From: Branchiostoma floridae
Taxonomy: Eukaryota; Chordata; Leptocardii; Amphioxiformes; Branchiostomatidae
Length of the DNA stretch: 64,000 bases
Assembly (NCBI RefSeq): GCF_000003815.2
Contig: NC_049988.1
Coordinates: 6,414,004 to 6,478,003, forward strand
Direction of reading: 5' to 3'
Shown: positions 37,070 to 50,166 of the stretch, piece by piece
How the letters are laid out: every line of letters begins with the position of its first letter
Numbering within the stretch: the first letter of the stretch is position 1
Notes under the pieces: model-generated
What the model saw: only the letters and a program-made list of their open reading frames with translations
Databases searched by the model: none
Told to the model about the DNA's origin: nothing
Made by a program: the position numbers and the translations under genes

Positions 37070-40009
37070 ATGTGCACAGTGATTATGTCCATGGGGGCAG
37101 AACGATTTGGCACGATTGGGAAGAGGAAACCGACAGACACAATGAAGCCAAATCGCCGGGAAGTAAAGATCCGTCAACTGAGGCAGGAGCTAAAGTCGTT
37201 GAGGCGGAGCTTTAAGGCGAGTACGTCGGGAGAGGAGAGAGCTGCTCTTGCAGAGCTCACACACCACCTTAGGGAGAAGCTTAGGACCCTCAGAAGGGCA
37301 GAGTGGCACAAGAAGAAGGGTAAAGAAAGAGCCCGGAAGCGCAGTGCTTTCATCACCAACCCTTTCGGCTTCACCAAGCGACTCCTAGGGCAGAAGAGGA
37401 GTGGGAACCTGACCTGCCCAGTCGAGGAGATCAACCTCCACCTCAGCAATACCTTCAGTGATGCCTCGAGAGATGTGGATCTTGGTCCTTGCCCTTTGCT
37501 GGTGACTTCACCTGAGCCGGAAGTGCACTTTGACATCTCTGAACCAACTCTGAAGGAGGTCAGAGAGACAGTCAAGGCGGCGAGGTCCAGTTCGGCACCA
37601 GGTCCCAGTGGCGTGGTATACAAGGTCTACAAACATTGCCCACGGCTTGTGGTGCGCCTCTGGAGGATCCTAAAGGTGGTCTGGCGCAGAGGTAAAGTGG
37701 CGGCTGATTGGAGGCAAGCCGAGGGGGTTTGGATCCCAAAGGAAGAGGAGTCAAGTAAGGTAGACCAGTTCCGCTTAATTTCTCTGCTCAGTGTTGAGGG
37801 AAAGATCTTCTTCAAGATTGTGGCCCAGCGTCTAATAAAGTACCTTCTGGACAACCAGTACATTGACACATCTGTGCAGAAGGGGGGAGTTCCTGGTGTC
37901 CCAGGATGTCTTGAACACACGGGCGTAGTGACCCAGCTCATCCGGGAGGCTAAGGAGAACAGAGGGGACTTGGCAGTCTTGTGGCTGGATCTCGCGAATG
38001 CGTATGGTTCGATCCCCCACAAGCTTGTGGAAACAGCACTGACCAGACACCATGTTCCAGAGTCAATTCAGAACCTCATCTTAGATTACTACAGCAACTT
38101 CTGGCTAAGAGCTGGCTCCAGTACAGCAACTTCAGCATGGCAACGGTTAGAGAAGGGCATCATTACTGGATGTACGATTTCAGTGCCCCTCTTTGCACTA
38201 GCGATGAACATGATTGTTAAAGGAGCGGAAGCAGGATGTAGGGGTCCCGTGTCTAGGTCTGGAACCAGGCAGCCGCCGATTCGAGCCTTCATGGACGATC
38301 TGACAGTGATGACTGCAACAGTCCCGGTGTGTAGATGGCTCCTACAGGGATTAGAGCGTCTCATTACATGGGCACGGATGAGTTTCAAGCCGGCCAAGTC
38401 AAGATCTCTTGTCCTGAAGAAGGGGAAGGTGGCTGAAAGGTTCCGTTTCACCCTGGGAGGCACTCAGATTCCCACAGTGTCAGAGAAACCAGTCAAGAGT
38501 CTGGGCAAGGTGTTCAGCAGCTCTCTGAAGGACACCGCTTCAGTTCAGCAGACTAGGAGTGACCTGACAACGTGGCTCGAGGGAATTGACAAGACAGGGC
38601 TACCTGGTAGCTTCAAGGCCTGGATGTTCCAGCATGGAGTCTTGCCAAGGGTACTCTGGCCTCTTCTTGTGTACGAGGTGCCGATGACCATGGTGGAGCA
38701 ACTGGAGAGAACCATCAGCAGGTTCCTTCGCAAATGGTTGGGGCTCCCGAGGTCCTTAAGCAACATTGCCCTGTACGGTAGATCCACCAAGCTGCAGCTT
38801 CCCTTGAGTGGCCTGACTGAAGAGTTCAAGGTTACCCGTGCAAGAGAAGTGTTGATGTACCGGGACTCCTCAGACTCCAAGGTCTCTTCAGCCGGCATCC
38901 ATGTCAGGACTGGAAGAAAATGGAAGGCACAGGAAGCAGTGGATCAGGCAGAGGCAAGGTTGAGACACAGTGTCCTCGTGGGGTCCGTGGCAGTAGGACG
39001 GGCAGGACTGGGCAGCTGCCCAAAGCCTCGGTACGACAAAGTCAGCGGGAAGGAGAAGCGTCTACTGATCCAGGATGAGATAAGGGCTGGGGAAGAAGAG
39101 GATCGGCGATGCAGGATGGTAGGCATGCGCAAGCAAGGTGCGTGGACTAGGTGGGAACATGCTGACTCCCGCAAGGTCACATGGCCAGAGTTGTGCAGAG
39201 CTGAGCCTTCTCGGATCAAANNNNNNNNNNNNNNNNNNNNNNNNNNNNNNNNNNNNNNNNNNNNNNNNNNNNNNNNNNNNNNNNNNNNNNNNNNNNNNNN
39301 NNNNNNNNNNNNNNNNNNNNNNNNNNNNNNNNNNNNNNNNNNNNNNNNNNNNNNNNNNNNNNNNNNNNNNNNNNNNNNNNNNNNNNNNNNNNNNNNNNNN
39401 NNNNNNNNNNNNNNNNNNNNNNNNNNNNNNNNNNNNNNNNNNNNNNNNNNNNNNNNNNNNNNNNNNNNNNNNNNNNNNNNNNNNNNNNNNNNNNNNNNNN
39501 NNNNNNNNNNNNNNNNNNNNNNNNNNNNNNNNNNNNNNNNNNNNNNNNNNNNNNNNNNNNNNNNNNNNNNNNNNNNNNNNNNNNNNNNNNNNNNNNNNNN
39601 NNNNNNNNNNNNNNNNNNNNNNNNNNNNNNNNNNNNNNNNNNNNNNNNNNNNNNNNNNCTGCTGGAGCTAACTGTTCCCTGGGAGGAGCGGATAAGCGAA
39701 GCCAACGAGCGGAAGAGGGCGAAGTATGCCGAACTGGTAGTACAAAGCCAGAGTAATGGGTGGAGAGCCCGGTGTGTACCAGTGGAGGTTGGTTGCCGGG
39801 GTTTCGCAGGGCAGTCTTTGGCTTATGTGTTAAAACTCCTTGGAGTAAGAGGCTTCCGTCTTCGGAAATCCATCAGGGATATTCTAGAGGCTGCGGAGAA
39901 AGCCTCACGTTGGTTGTGGTTCCGTAGGGGGGAACCGTGGAAGCCACACGGACACAGGTCGGGGAATGATCAACCTCGGCTGGGTCGCCCGGGCGAGGGT
40001 GTATGGTGA
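37070..40009 (+). mobile_element. Retroelement ORF with reverse transcriptase domain (gap inside)
   Basis: A 979-codon frame, counting 146 codons of N. The N-terminus is basic (KKKGKERARKR) with NPFGFTKRLLGQKRSG. RT motifs run in order: APGPSGVVYKVYK, WIPKEEESSKVDQFRLISLL, motif A WLDLANAYGSIPH (D307), motif B TGCTISVPLF, motif C FMDDLTV (D409, D410), then SLGKVF. All three catalytic aspartates are kept. The order and spacing suggest a non-LTR-type (LINE) RT. The C-terminal piece (LTVPWEERISEANERKRAKY) resembles the part of restriction-like endonucleases found downstream of RT in R2-type elements, but the gap removes the key region. An in-frame TAA lies 18 bases upstream of the first ATG and no N-terminal nuclease or zinc finger is seen, so the copy is probably 5'-truncated. 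Codon use is GC-richer than surroundings. Confidence 0.8.
39221..39658. other. Assembly gap (438 N) inside the retroelement ORF
   Basis: 438 is divisible by three, so the frame reads through, but continuity of the real sequence is unverified. Confidence 0.99.
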
Positions 40010-43000
40010 TTAAAGACCCGAAACACCCAATGACCCCGGGTTCATCACTGATGATGTGTCCCTGTTCGCACTACCAGAGTGTATTCTAGAGTTAAAACCT
40101 AAATATCTGAAGTGTAATACTATATTAGTTGTGTTTTACTATACTAATAGTATATACACGCCATATGTTGTGCTTGTTTTTTTACTATACTTTATATTAG
40201 CTGCATTGTTACATCATTGTTACATCTCTTTAATTCAAATCACTTTGAATTCAATGTACTAATATGGCAGTATTATGGCTAAACCAAATGTATGGTCTTG
40301 ATATTTGTAAATAACACATTAAAAGCAATGATGGTAAAATAGAAGTTATATGACTTGTTCTAAGCTCAACAAATCTTATTTCTCTCCTTATTTCTATATT
40401 CTAAATTTCAGTCAATCAATCGATATTCATTCAATCACTTTTATTCATTTAAAGTAGAAGCAGCTTGTTAGTACTTAGAGGACAACCGAGGGCTTAGCAA
40501 AAGGAGGAAAACTTAAACTGAAGTTATGATTATAATTTATATAGTTCCTTAAAACTGCTTCTGTACTGTATGAAACACCTGACCATCCCCAAATTTAAAC
40601 TGTTACTTTTGTGTGCCATTATCTAAATTAAGTGCAGATTTCTAGTTCTGACAATCAACAAATTATCAATGTTCACAATCACATGAGAGAACTGGTTTGG
40701 CCTTAGATATTGATTTGTGATCATAGATGATTTGAATTGCTCAGAATCAAACATTGACCGTTGCTACATGTACCATGTATTGAGCTTTTCTATGAAATTT
40801 AAGGACATTGAAATTAATATGCAAATTGCAACATCTTCCAGCTGGGTTCATTTACATTGCATCTATGAACGGCTCAACTAAATCACGCACACATCCTGTT
40901 TATCATACTTTGACATCTCTGCAAACTGTTGCAGCATGTTAGCCAGTACAGTAGTAAGACCTATCTTGGGCCATTGCCTCATTGTCTCTCACATGTCCAT
41001 ATATGGCCAGATACAAGGCAAAGATTGTGTAACCGGGGGTCTTTTGATGTGATTGGTTGATACATGAGTGCCTTGACCAATCAGAGGCCATCCTTTTGTC
41101 ATGTGACCTAGATCCCACAGGTAGGCAACCCCCTGTGACCCCTGCAAACAATGAAAGACAAGAAGGTAAGGGGAGCTACATAAATGTCCCGTGGTGACCA
41201 ACTTAAACCAAGATTCGAGAAAAAGAACGTTAGCGGACGGGTCTGTGACTATTAACCACGATAGGAAGACACCTTTTGCACCTGTGAGTATCTTTCTTAC
41301 CACCTGTTAAGCTGTAACAGGTGTATTTTTGGAGAAAACAATTTGTCATTCCTCATATGTACGTGCGTAGTTCTACCGGTTTAGTGATTACACAACTGCA
41401 ACCGGTCTATTTCTGGCAAGGTCGTTGGCTTTGATACCATCTTGAAACTGTGAAGGGCTCTTTCTACATTGTTGTTGCCATCGTTGTTTACCTGTAAGAT
41501 TAGTTGTTTGTTTGTAAATGGGTGCAGGTGCCATTTCTTTCTTAAGTAAAGTACGTGTGGGCTACTGTTGGCATATACACATACAGTTGGGCACATTGCT
41601 ACTGAGACTGAATTTCATCATGGCAACACAGTACTATCATATCTAATGACCTACATAAAGTACAGGTACATACCTATAGCGGTCTAAGCACATGTATGTA
41701 TGGTGTGTTAACCTTCCCCTTGCCGAGTTAGCCATTTGGCACCAAATTTATAATTGGCAATGGGGTAAGGCAGAAGGAAGGGGGTTAATTAGGTTTTCTA
41801 AGACTTGTGTTTGAAGTCAGTTATGCATATTTATGCATTTTAAAGCAGAATGTCAGACTTTTCAGCACCTGGACAGTACTAGTTCAGGTCCTAGCCGATC
41901 AGGACAATTTGACTCCATGCCTAGATGACCTGTATGGGTCAGTATGACTGTGTCTATATGTTTTGCAGTCAAGGGGGCACCTAACTCAGACCCTAACCCT
42001 AATTCCTTCCCAACCCTTACGGCAATTCTAATCTTAATGTCAACCATAACGATGACTACTTGTCCTGAACTTGGTACCAAATCTTACCTAATATATACTG
42101 ATGAGCTATGGGCTGCACTGTCCTAAAATTGACCAATATATGGTTCCCTTGAGGATTGGTGGTGGTGGTGGGGGGGGGGCATAGTCAGGTTCCCCGCTAT
42201 GACCCCTAACCGGGGGCCAACTATCAGAAAACTGCGAGAGGTTTGTCAAAACAAATTGCTGGGGGATTTTGTAACGGGGAGCACTGGACTTAAACTTTTA
42301 TTTTTTGAAATTCTATCCCAAAGTAGCCGGCTGGAAAAATGGAAGTAGGCGGCTAAAATCGCCGCCTGCCGCCTTGTTTTCACAAGGCTGGGCATAGTCC
42401 TGTTGTCAAACATAGACTATGGCTTCATCACAGAGTATTCTGCTGATAGTTCCTTCTTTTTCTTCTCTTGACATTAAAAGAGTGACTCTAACATCAATGT
42501 ATTCCAACTCCTTTGTTCTAAATGACGGCAAATGTAGTACTTGCACTTGCACTTGTTCATGTAGTTAAATGTATAGTGACAGTTAGAAAAGATTGTACAC
42601 TAGAAGATGAGAAAATTGGTTTATGTATTATCCAGTCCAATGAATGATCCACTGTCAGGTTGCAAAATATCTTTGTCACTGACAGACTACAGTGATCTTA
42701 TAATTTGTTGCTTTCAGGATAAGTTGTCTCCCTCTTAAACAAGAAGTTACATGCAGTCATCACTTGATATGGCATTTGAAAAAGTATAAGTGTCAGTTAC
42801 AAAAATGTATGTCTTTTATGTACCTGTACTTAATATTGCTATATTATAGCTTTATCAAAATGATCTGCAATTTAGAGCAAATGCTTAATCTGAGAACAGC
42901 TTAGCCTTCATACCAGCCAATTAAATCTCAAATATTATGCCAAATATGATATGCTAAAATACTCGTGTGACTTATTTTATACTGAGCTGTCTAATAAGGA

Positions 43001-46000
43001 TTGGAGGAAACAAACAGCTTGCTTTACATGCAAATTAAACTTACAACATTGTTGTTGGCTTAGTCTAAAACATTCCCAGGGTGATTGTGTCTCTACAAGT
43101 AATGATGTATCTGAGACTCTGCTAAGAGAGTTCCATTGATATCTAACTTATTCTAAGCTGTTGGGTCCAAAGGATTTCAGCATAATCCTTGGTGGTTACC
43201 ACAAAGAATGCAATGCTGGAGTTCCCGGTCTTTAAAAGCCACGTTTTGCCTGTCTGTGTAGCATTTCGACATTTCCGGTAATTACACAAAATGTATTTTG
43301 ATCCAGTAGTTGCTTTAAGTGCTCAGTTGTTGTCGCCACAAATTTAACTCGGACATCAAGCAATATGGGGTAGAGGCCACTTTACTCGGATAAAGACAGT
43401 TAACGTACGGTAACATTTGTTGATACGATTTCTGCATTAAAATACAAAATTTTGAATTCAATCCATCCAGGATCATTCAAGTTATTGTGGTCAAAGACAG
43501 ACAGACACACACACACAAACACTGCCAAAAAATGACATTTCATTTGTTGTAGGTAAAAATTAAATTCTACTAGAAAGGTAATATTTGCAAGCAAATACAG
43601 AATGTTACCTTCACATGGTTTAGTCTAGCATTTCTACCTGGAAGGGTAAACTGATTAAGTTGCAGATGTTGACACAGGATAAGTCAAGACATGCAAGAAG
43701 GTACAAATAAATTTTGATGATTTTTATCTGTAACGTTATACATCTTGAATAATGAACACAACGTCCAATATTGTTTCAAACAGGGTTTCTCATCATCATC
43801 TCATCACATCCCCATAGCTACAAGCCACAGGGGCAGTCTGTCTGTCCAAAAAGGTTATCCATTTCTGACGGTCGTCAACAGGGTTTACTCGACGACATTT
43901 AGCGTGTCGTCTGCGGGAGCGTCAAGGCCTATGAATTTTTTCGGCTTGGGGAGGTCCAGGGAGAAATTTCTTGGCTTGCGGAGAGAGAGCCATGGAAAAA
44001 AAACTGGCTTCCTTCAACAATATGTATTCAAATGTTAAAAAAAAATAAAGCTTTGAATCACTTGGGAAATTCATATTCTCTGTCTCTGACTTGGTGCAGA
44101 ACGCGAGCCGCGAAGTTCAGTTGATAACATGAGAATAAGTTCAATTTTGCGCTTTCCGTCATTGTTGACGAACAAACTCGGCGCGTAAGTATAGACAAAT
44201 TTTGCAAAAATCTCTAAAAAATCAGCGGATGTTTGCGGACGGTGCTGACTTTGATGATAACTCCCAACGCGCGCCGGCGGCGAGAGAGAAGCGAGAAGCG
44301 ACTGGTCGAACCCAGTCGGTGCCGCGCCCCTCCCCCTAATGTTCTGGTTAGTCGCATCGTGCTAGCGCCGATGTTTTTGTTGTCATTTTCCCGGCCCCGA
44401 TTAACTGTCAGTTGTTGCTACCATAGAAGTAAAAAAAATCGAACAATATGTGAAATTAAATAAGGTACTTTCAAAATAGTCTCCGGTAAGCCGATCGGAC
44501 CTCATATGCTTGCGCTCTATACGGGGGCGGGACCCTACATGAAACGTGACAAATAGGTGTGCTTTTGATTCTTTAATTGACTGCTTATAAAATATGGACC
44601 GAATCTACCGGTGTCATCATGTTGCACCAAATTTGGGCTGACCGTCTATGAAAATTAAGATGTCGAAGATATTTCCCAAAAGGTAGGCAGAGATTTGTTG
44701 ATGTTGGCGGTGTTGTTTTTTTCGTAATGATTTTCTTAGTCGGACCATCGCAAACAGTGCATTCAGTCCCTTTCCCCGTGAAAACATCAGCTAGATTGTG
44801 CTAGATACAGCCTCACATGAGGCAAGAAGTACATACAGTCACAATTTTATTGTCAAATATTATAGAATTGAATTCTCGTTTCTATCTACTTGAATTAGAC
44901 TAACTTCTGAAGAGAGCAAAATTAAAACAAGCGTACCAAGTTACGGCACACTGCGTAGCACAAAATCGGAAGGTACATTCACAGCTTGAAACGTCTCACA
45001 GAGTTTGCCGCTTGTACAACGCAGCGCGAAGGGTTCTCCTCAGCATGCTCAGTCACACTTTTACGTTTTCTATGAACCATATACCCAGTGTGAAATCGAA
45101 TGTTACACATATCCTGTTTATGTCGCAGTAAGAGCGCAGCGCGATCGCCGTCTAGTGGACGCCAACCAACTACTTACCAACTACTGTAAATCGCACAAAT
45201 TCACAGAAACAGCTGATTAGCGTAATCACTAAAATTGCCACAAATCTATCATATTCGTTCACGTCCCGCAGTTGCCGGACACTCTCAGAGCAGAAATTGA
45301 TATGGCTACCCCTGCACACTGCAAGTGATCTTCACAGTACGCAGCACATCTCCGCTATGCTTCCTGTCACAGTCAATCTGTGTAAATTCATTCATATGTT
45401 GAACGACCCAATCATTTTTTCAGAGCCCGCAATTCATATTTCATAAATTTCTTTTATTTTTAGCAAACAATGATGTACGTAGTTTGTTTATGCCCTCATT
45501 ATCAATACGTGCCGCAGTCGGTACACTTCAATCCCGTCCGCCTGTCAATCATGCAAACTTCAAGGGGTTAGGTTTCTGCTACACTTAACTTTCGCGTTGG
45601 CTTATGCTGATTTGTGCCTGGGGATTTGTGCTGTGCCGGCCACTCCCACCGTGTATAAAGCTGTAAGTAGATTTATTGTAATTCACCCAGACTTCGTTTC
45701 CGTGCTCCACTTGCTTGCTGGGGACCAACGCAGCGCTGTGGTAACTTACATGATAAACAACAAGGTGAACGGAATGACCGTGACCTAACATGGGGAGGGC
45801 GTTCCACGCTGCAGTTAATCGTGTTTGTTCAGGTCAGTTTAATAGCGAAATAAACTCATCAAGTCCATCGTTTGTGTTTCACATACCTTTATGTCTCAGG
45901 CGTAAAACTTTTTGCATGACGATCGTTATGCATGTTTTTTTTTTATGTAACAGCCGGCAACACGCAGTGACCTTGCGTCTAACGTAGTCATGTGTTGTTG

Positions 46001-47113
46001 TTTTTTTGCTCAAATGTTCTTGTTGACTCAAACATCGGTTAACTACAACCGTGACACCAATCCGTGTTTCATTTAGACGACAGCTCTATGTATGAACTTG
46101 AAAAACGAACAGGTCTCGCTACATTTTTATGATTAACGTTATATGCCAGTTACTTATCATGTCAGGAGACATCCAAAGAAATCACCACATACACGTAACG
46201 TTACCACAGTTGTCGGCCTGTCTGAGAAAATTGCAGTAGTGCTCTGAATGCGTTTGTTCACCAAATTATCGCGTGTGTACGCACGAGTGCTGGCGTACTA
46301 CACATCGTGTGTGTTCTCGATTCTACGTAACTCAAACACAACATAGAATCCGAACAATGTTTGGATGGCTCAGAGTTAAACTGACTTGTGCAGGTAGCAA
46401 AACCTTTAGCTTAAACAAAATCAAGAAAAGTATCGAAACAAATGCTTAGATTTGACTCGATATAGACCTTAACCGAGACACATTATACTTTGGGGGCATT
46501 AAATTTCATTCTGCCTGCCCTCAATTTCATTCTACCTTCCTTGAAGTTGATACACTAGTATGCAAAAGGTGCCGATATTCGGCAAAATAAAGTCAAAGCT
46601 CTGTGAATTTCTTGATCCGATTTATTACTTCTTGGTAAAATGAATTCCACAAATCATTCAGAGGACGGCTTCTGCCTCAATTCAGGCCGTCCAAAGCAAG
46701 ATGAAGTCATCATTTGACGGGCGGACACTTCCGTGTTGCGTAGTGGCAGTCGTTGACCTCGTTCGAACACCATGTTCCATAACTCCCGGGCGGGTTCCAT
46801 AGCTACCGGTCGTTGACCTCGGGTCCTTGGAACGTGGTTCTGATGTTCTATGGGGGCTCGAAAGTTCGATTTTGTGTTAAAATTGCTAGTTTTTTCACCC
46901 TTTTTTGCCCCATAAAATCATTTTTTGGGGTCTTTGGGGGACCAAATGACCAAGGTGCAGTGTCTTATGTGCAGACCTACCAGCTTGCTGAATTACGAGA
47001 TATTCCAAGGTCTAGTTTTGGAGATATTCATGTTTTTTATTTGTGCGGAAAAGAAGAAGAAGAAGAAACGATGCAAAAACAGTATGTACCTTCTGTGAAG
47101 GTAACATAATTAC
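40010..47113. other. Spacer with no recognisable gene; CpG-rich patch 44090-45400
   Basis: 40010-40080 is probably retroelement 3' UTR. 40080-43700 is AT-rich, with a G-rich run at 42155-42180, and no exon I can support. 44090-45400 is clearly richer in CG dinucleotides (e.g. CGCGCGCCGGCGGCGAG near 44270) than both sides, which could mark an unassigned promoter or first exon. 45590-45800 and 46690-46870 are GC-richer but have no recognisable product. Confidence 0.45.
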
Positions 47114-48262
47114 CTGGCTCATACTATAGAAACATACATGTACATTTTGTCACATTCATACTCGTAGTCCTTATAAATAATAGTCCTTGTAACTGTTCCC
47201 CTAGCAACACATACAGGTGCAAAACCAAAAAATTACATTGTTGTAGGTAAAAATTAATTCTATAGGCTCATACAAAAATACATTTTCAGCGTGCAAAATA
47301 CTTACTTGCACATTGCAACCACTTTTTGCTTGGTGCAACTTACTTCTAAACTCCGAGGTTGCACAGTGTGCAACTTAGATTTTGAACCAAACTGACTCAG
47401 GCAGCTCCATTTCATATCAGTCAAACATGTCTATTATCTATGTATGTACAGTGTATGTATTGTACCTTTTTTTTCAATTAGTGAACTGTAGGTGGTGCAA
47501 CTTGAAATTCAGTTGTGCAACCTATTTTTGCCCCAGGTTGCACACTGTGAAACCTTGCTCAGAAAAGTATTTTGTACACTGCATTTTGTAAGTCATGTCA
47601 CATTCATACTCACAGCCCTTATAAATGCTAGTCGTTGTAACTGGTTCCTGATAGCAAAACAGGTGCAAAACCAAAATGTGACATTGTTGTATATAGGTAA
47701 AAATTAATTCTAGGCTCAGTCATACTATAAAAACATACATTTTGTAAGTCTGTCACATTCATACTCATAGTCCTTATAAATGTTAGTCCTTGTAACTAGT
47801 TCTTTAGCAACACATACAGTGGCAAAACCAAAAATATGACATTGTTGTAGGTAAAAATGAATTCTAGGCTCATACTATAGAAACATACATTTTGTAAGTC
47901 TGTCACATTCATACTCATAGTCTTTATAAATGTTAGTCATTGTAACTGGTTGCTTAGCAACACATACAGTGGCAAAACCAAAAATATGACATTGTTGTAG
48001 GTAAAAATTAATTCTAGGCTCATAGTCATACTATATAGAAACATTACATTTTGTAAGTCTGTCACATTCATACTCATAGTCCTTATAAATGCTAGTCTGG
48101 TTCCTTAGCAACACATACAGTGGCAAAACCAAAAATATGACATTGTTGTAGGTAAAAATTAAGTAGGCTCATACTATAGAAACATACATTTTGTAAGTCT
48201 GTCACTCATAGTCTTTATAAATGTTGGTCCTTGTAACTGGTTGCTTAGCAACACTACAGGTG
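47114..48262. repeat. ~150-bp tandem array, about six copies
   Basis: Repeated order: ACATTTTGTAAGTCTGTCAC, TCATACTCATAGTC, TTATAAATG, TAGCAACACATACAG, ATGACATTGTTGTAGG, TAAAAATTAATTCTAGGCTC. Copy starts fall near 47131, 47583, 47752, 47889, 48049 and 48188. Copy 1 is separated from the rest by a small element at about 47288-47582, whose ends (GTGCAAAATACTTA and AGTATTTTGTACAC) are inverted. Confidence 0.85.
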
Positions 48263-48575
48263 CACTTAGTAATGAATGATCTTTATTTGCATGTTCCTGC
48301 CCATGTGGGCTAAATGCAGTAATAAAGATACCAGGTGGGGTCCCTTTCCTTCGGTAAGTAAACTTTCCCTCCCAAAAGTTGACTTATTAAGTGTGTCAAA
48401 GAACTGAACAAACAGCCCTGTCTGGGGAGTGAAAAGGGTTCTAGATCGTATTGCTTTCACCCTGAACATTTGATAGTGGCTTGTCAAACGCTGGACGGAT
48501 CTTGTTGAATTCCTGTTTAGTTTGCTCAAACAAACACAAAAGTGGGATCCATGAAGTAAGGAAAAAATCTAGCCT

Positions 48576-49548
48576 TTAACCCTCAAACCACCGTATGGGG
48601 TCAAAACTGACCCCAGGCCTATATCGATGTGTGCCATCATGGCATTTCTGGTCGAAAACAAATTTCCTCCCATGAGTTTGTTTGTATATATGTCCTTTAA
48701 CTTCTTATACATTTTTAACGAGATTGGCTGATTATTGATTAAGTCATCTTAGAAAGTTTATGTATGGTCCAGTGGGGTCAAAACTGACCCCAGCATTTTT
48801 TTTAAACAAACTTTTGCGACCCACACCTGAACTACTTATTGTAGCATCACGAAATTTTCAGAGAATGATGTACGTGTAAGCCAAAATTATTGTAACAGCT
48901 TTTGTGCCAATATCATGTTATATGACGACATTATGACGTCATTTAGGTAATCTCGACCGCCATCTTGGATTTTGCCTGATGACGTCACTAAATTAGCATG
49001 AATTATGAATATTGAGTTATGAAATTTACGTTGAATTTCATAAGATGTGATAAACAACTGATATCTGCTAAGAAAACCTTAAAAATTAAATGTTTAATAC
49101 AAAATTAGAATACTTAATAATAATAATAATTAGCAATAAATATGTCTGTCAGAATTTCGTTGCCATGGCAACATAAAAAAATTATTTTTCACTGAAAATT
49201 TTTGCTTTCAACATTTTCTAAAATGTTACCAAGTTTGGTGGCCCTAGCATGAGCCAATCAGGCGCTATACGGCATTGTAGTTGGCATCAAAAACCTCCTT
49301 CCCGGTCTGAATAGCATTGGTGCAAAATGTGGTCCTCATGATCTTTTGCATAAGTTATGACAATGAGCTAGAAATATTCTCACCTAATCATGTCAGACTG
49401 TTCCACATAGATTAATGAAACTAAACATATATACAAATCACAAAAAGAGTCACACAAAAAACTGTATTTGTACAAAATGTTTTGGGGTCAGTTTTGACCC
49501 CATACGGTAATCTACGTCACAAAAAAGCTACGGTGGTTTGAGGGTTAA
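48576..49548. mobile_element. piggyBac-like non-autonomous element (TTAA flanks)
   Basis: Left end TTAA-CCCTCAAACCACCG and right end CGGTGGTTTGAGGG-TTAA are matching inverted repeats, continuing with GTATGGGGTCAAAACTGACC. TTAA at both borders and CCC/GGG ends are the hallmark of piggyBac target sites. A further internal copy of GGGGTCAAAACTGACCCC is at about 48775. There is no transposase frame in the 965-bp interior. Confidence 0.88.
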
Positions 49549-50111
49549 GATGAAAAAGTAAACTAAATTTTCCTATTATTTATGGTCATGTCTATAAACT
49601 TGAAGATAAAATCAAGTCAGTGTAGCCTCTTAAGTTGAAGAAAGAGAGTTGTTAGAGAGTTGTACTGTCTAGATTTAGTGAAGTTACAGACTTTCTGAAT
49701 GCAAAACTACATGTACCTGTACTGTAAGTTGTATAATATTTCTCGTTTTATGGTTGTTTGAGTTTTGTGGTGGCTGAGAAGGTAACACTTCCAAACATTA
49801 TTGTTAGTTTTTACTGCAAATTATGGTCATTTCAACCACAAACTTTAAAACATGGTTAACAATGGTAATTTCCCCGCCTGTTACATGTGAAATTAGGTCC
49901 CTGCAAACTTAAACCAAACTGTAGTATCAACGATGGTTAAAGAGTGATATTTACCAATGAAAGCACTTTAATTGATGTCAAACTTTCATTTTCTATCTAC
50001 TAGGTAGCTGCTGTGACGCTGTGTCTTTTTACTCAAGAAACAACATTGTGAAGACAAAGATCGGTAACTTTGTGACTACAGTTGTGTCAGAAACACTGAC
50101 CTAGGCGAGCT
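49549..50111 (+). promoter_or_regulatory. Upstream region of the ABCB gene (5' UTR likely near 50000-50111)
   Basis: A CTATCTACTAG|GTAGCTGCTG acceptor-like site at about 50003 precedes the coding start, so a 5' UTR exon may begin there, with the true promoter further upstream. No TATA box or other definite motif is seen. Confidence 0.3.
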
Positions 50112-50166
50112 ATGCCTGACGAGACCGACACCACCCCAGGGGGGTCCAACGCCGGAAGTGAAGGGG
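50112..50166 (+). CDS. ABCB1: ABCB exon 1: coding start
   Basis: ATG at 50112 starts [18 protein letters not shown] and stops at G|GTGAGT in phase 1. It is the only upstream ATG whose frame and phase join the acidic N-terminal exons. Too short for ORF calling. Confidence 0.78.

Noticed and set aside
37174-38898. Minus-strand open frames opposite the RT gene
   Set aside because: Shadows of a GC-rich coding region; RT motifs are only on the plus strand.
38944-39705. Frames made largely of X across the gap
   Set aside because: They read through N and carry no information.
43745-44463. 97- and 76-codon frames near the CpG-rich patch
   Set aside because: No recognisable motif, and no support beyond openness in GC-rich DNA.
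47114-48262. Regularly spaced repeats considered as a CRISPR-like array
   Set aside because: Units are contiguous 150-bp tandem repeats with no unique spacers, in a eukaryotic genome.
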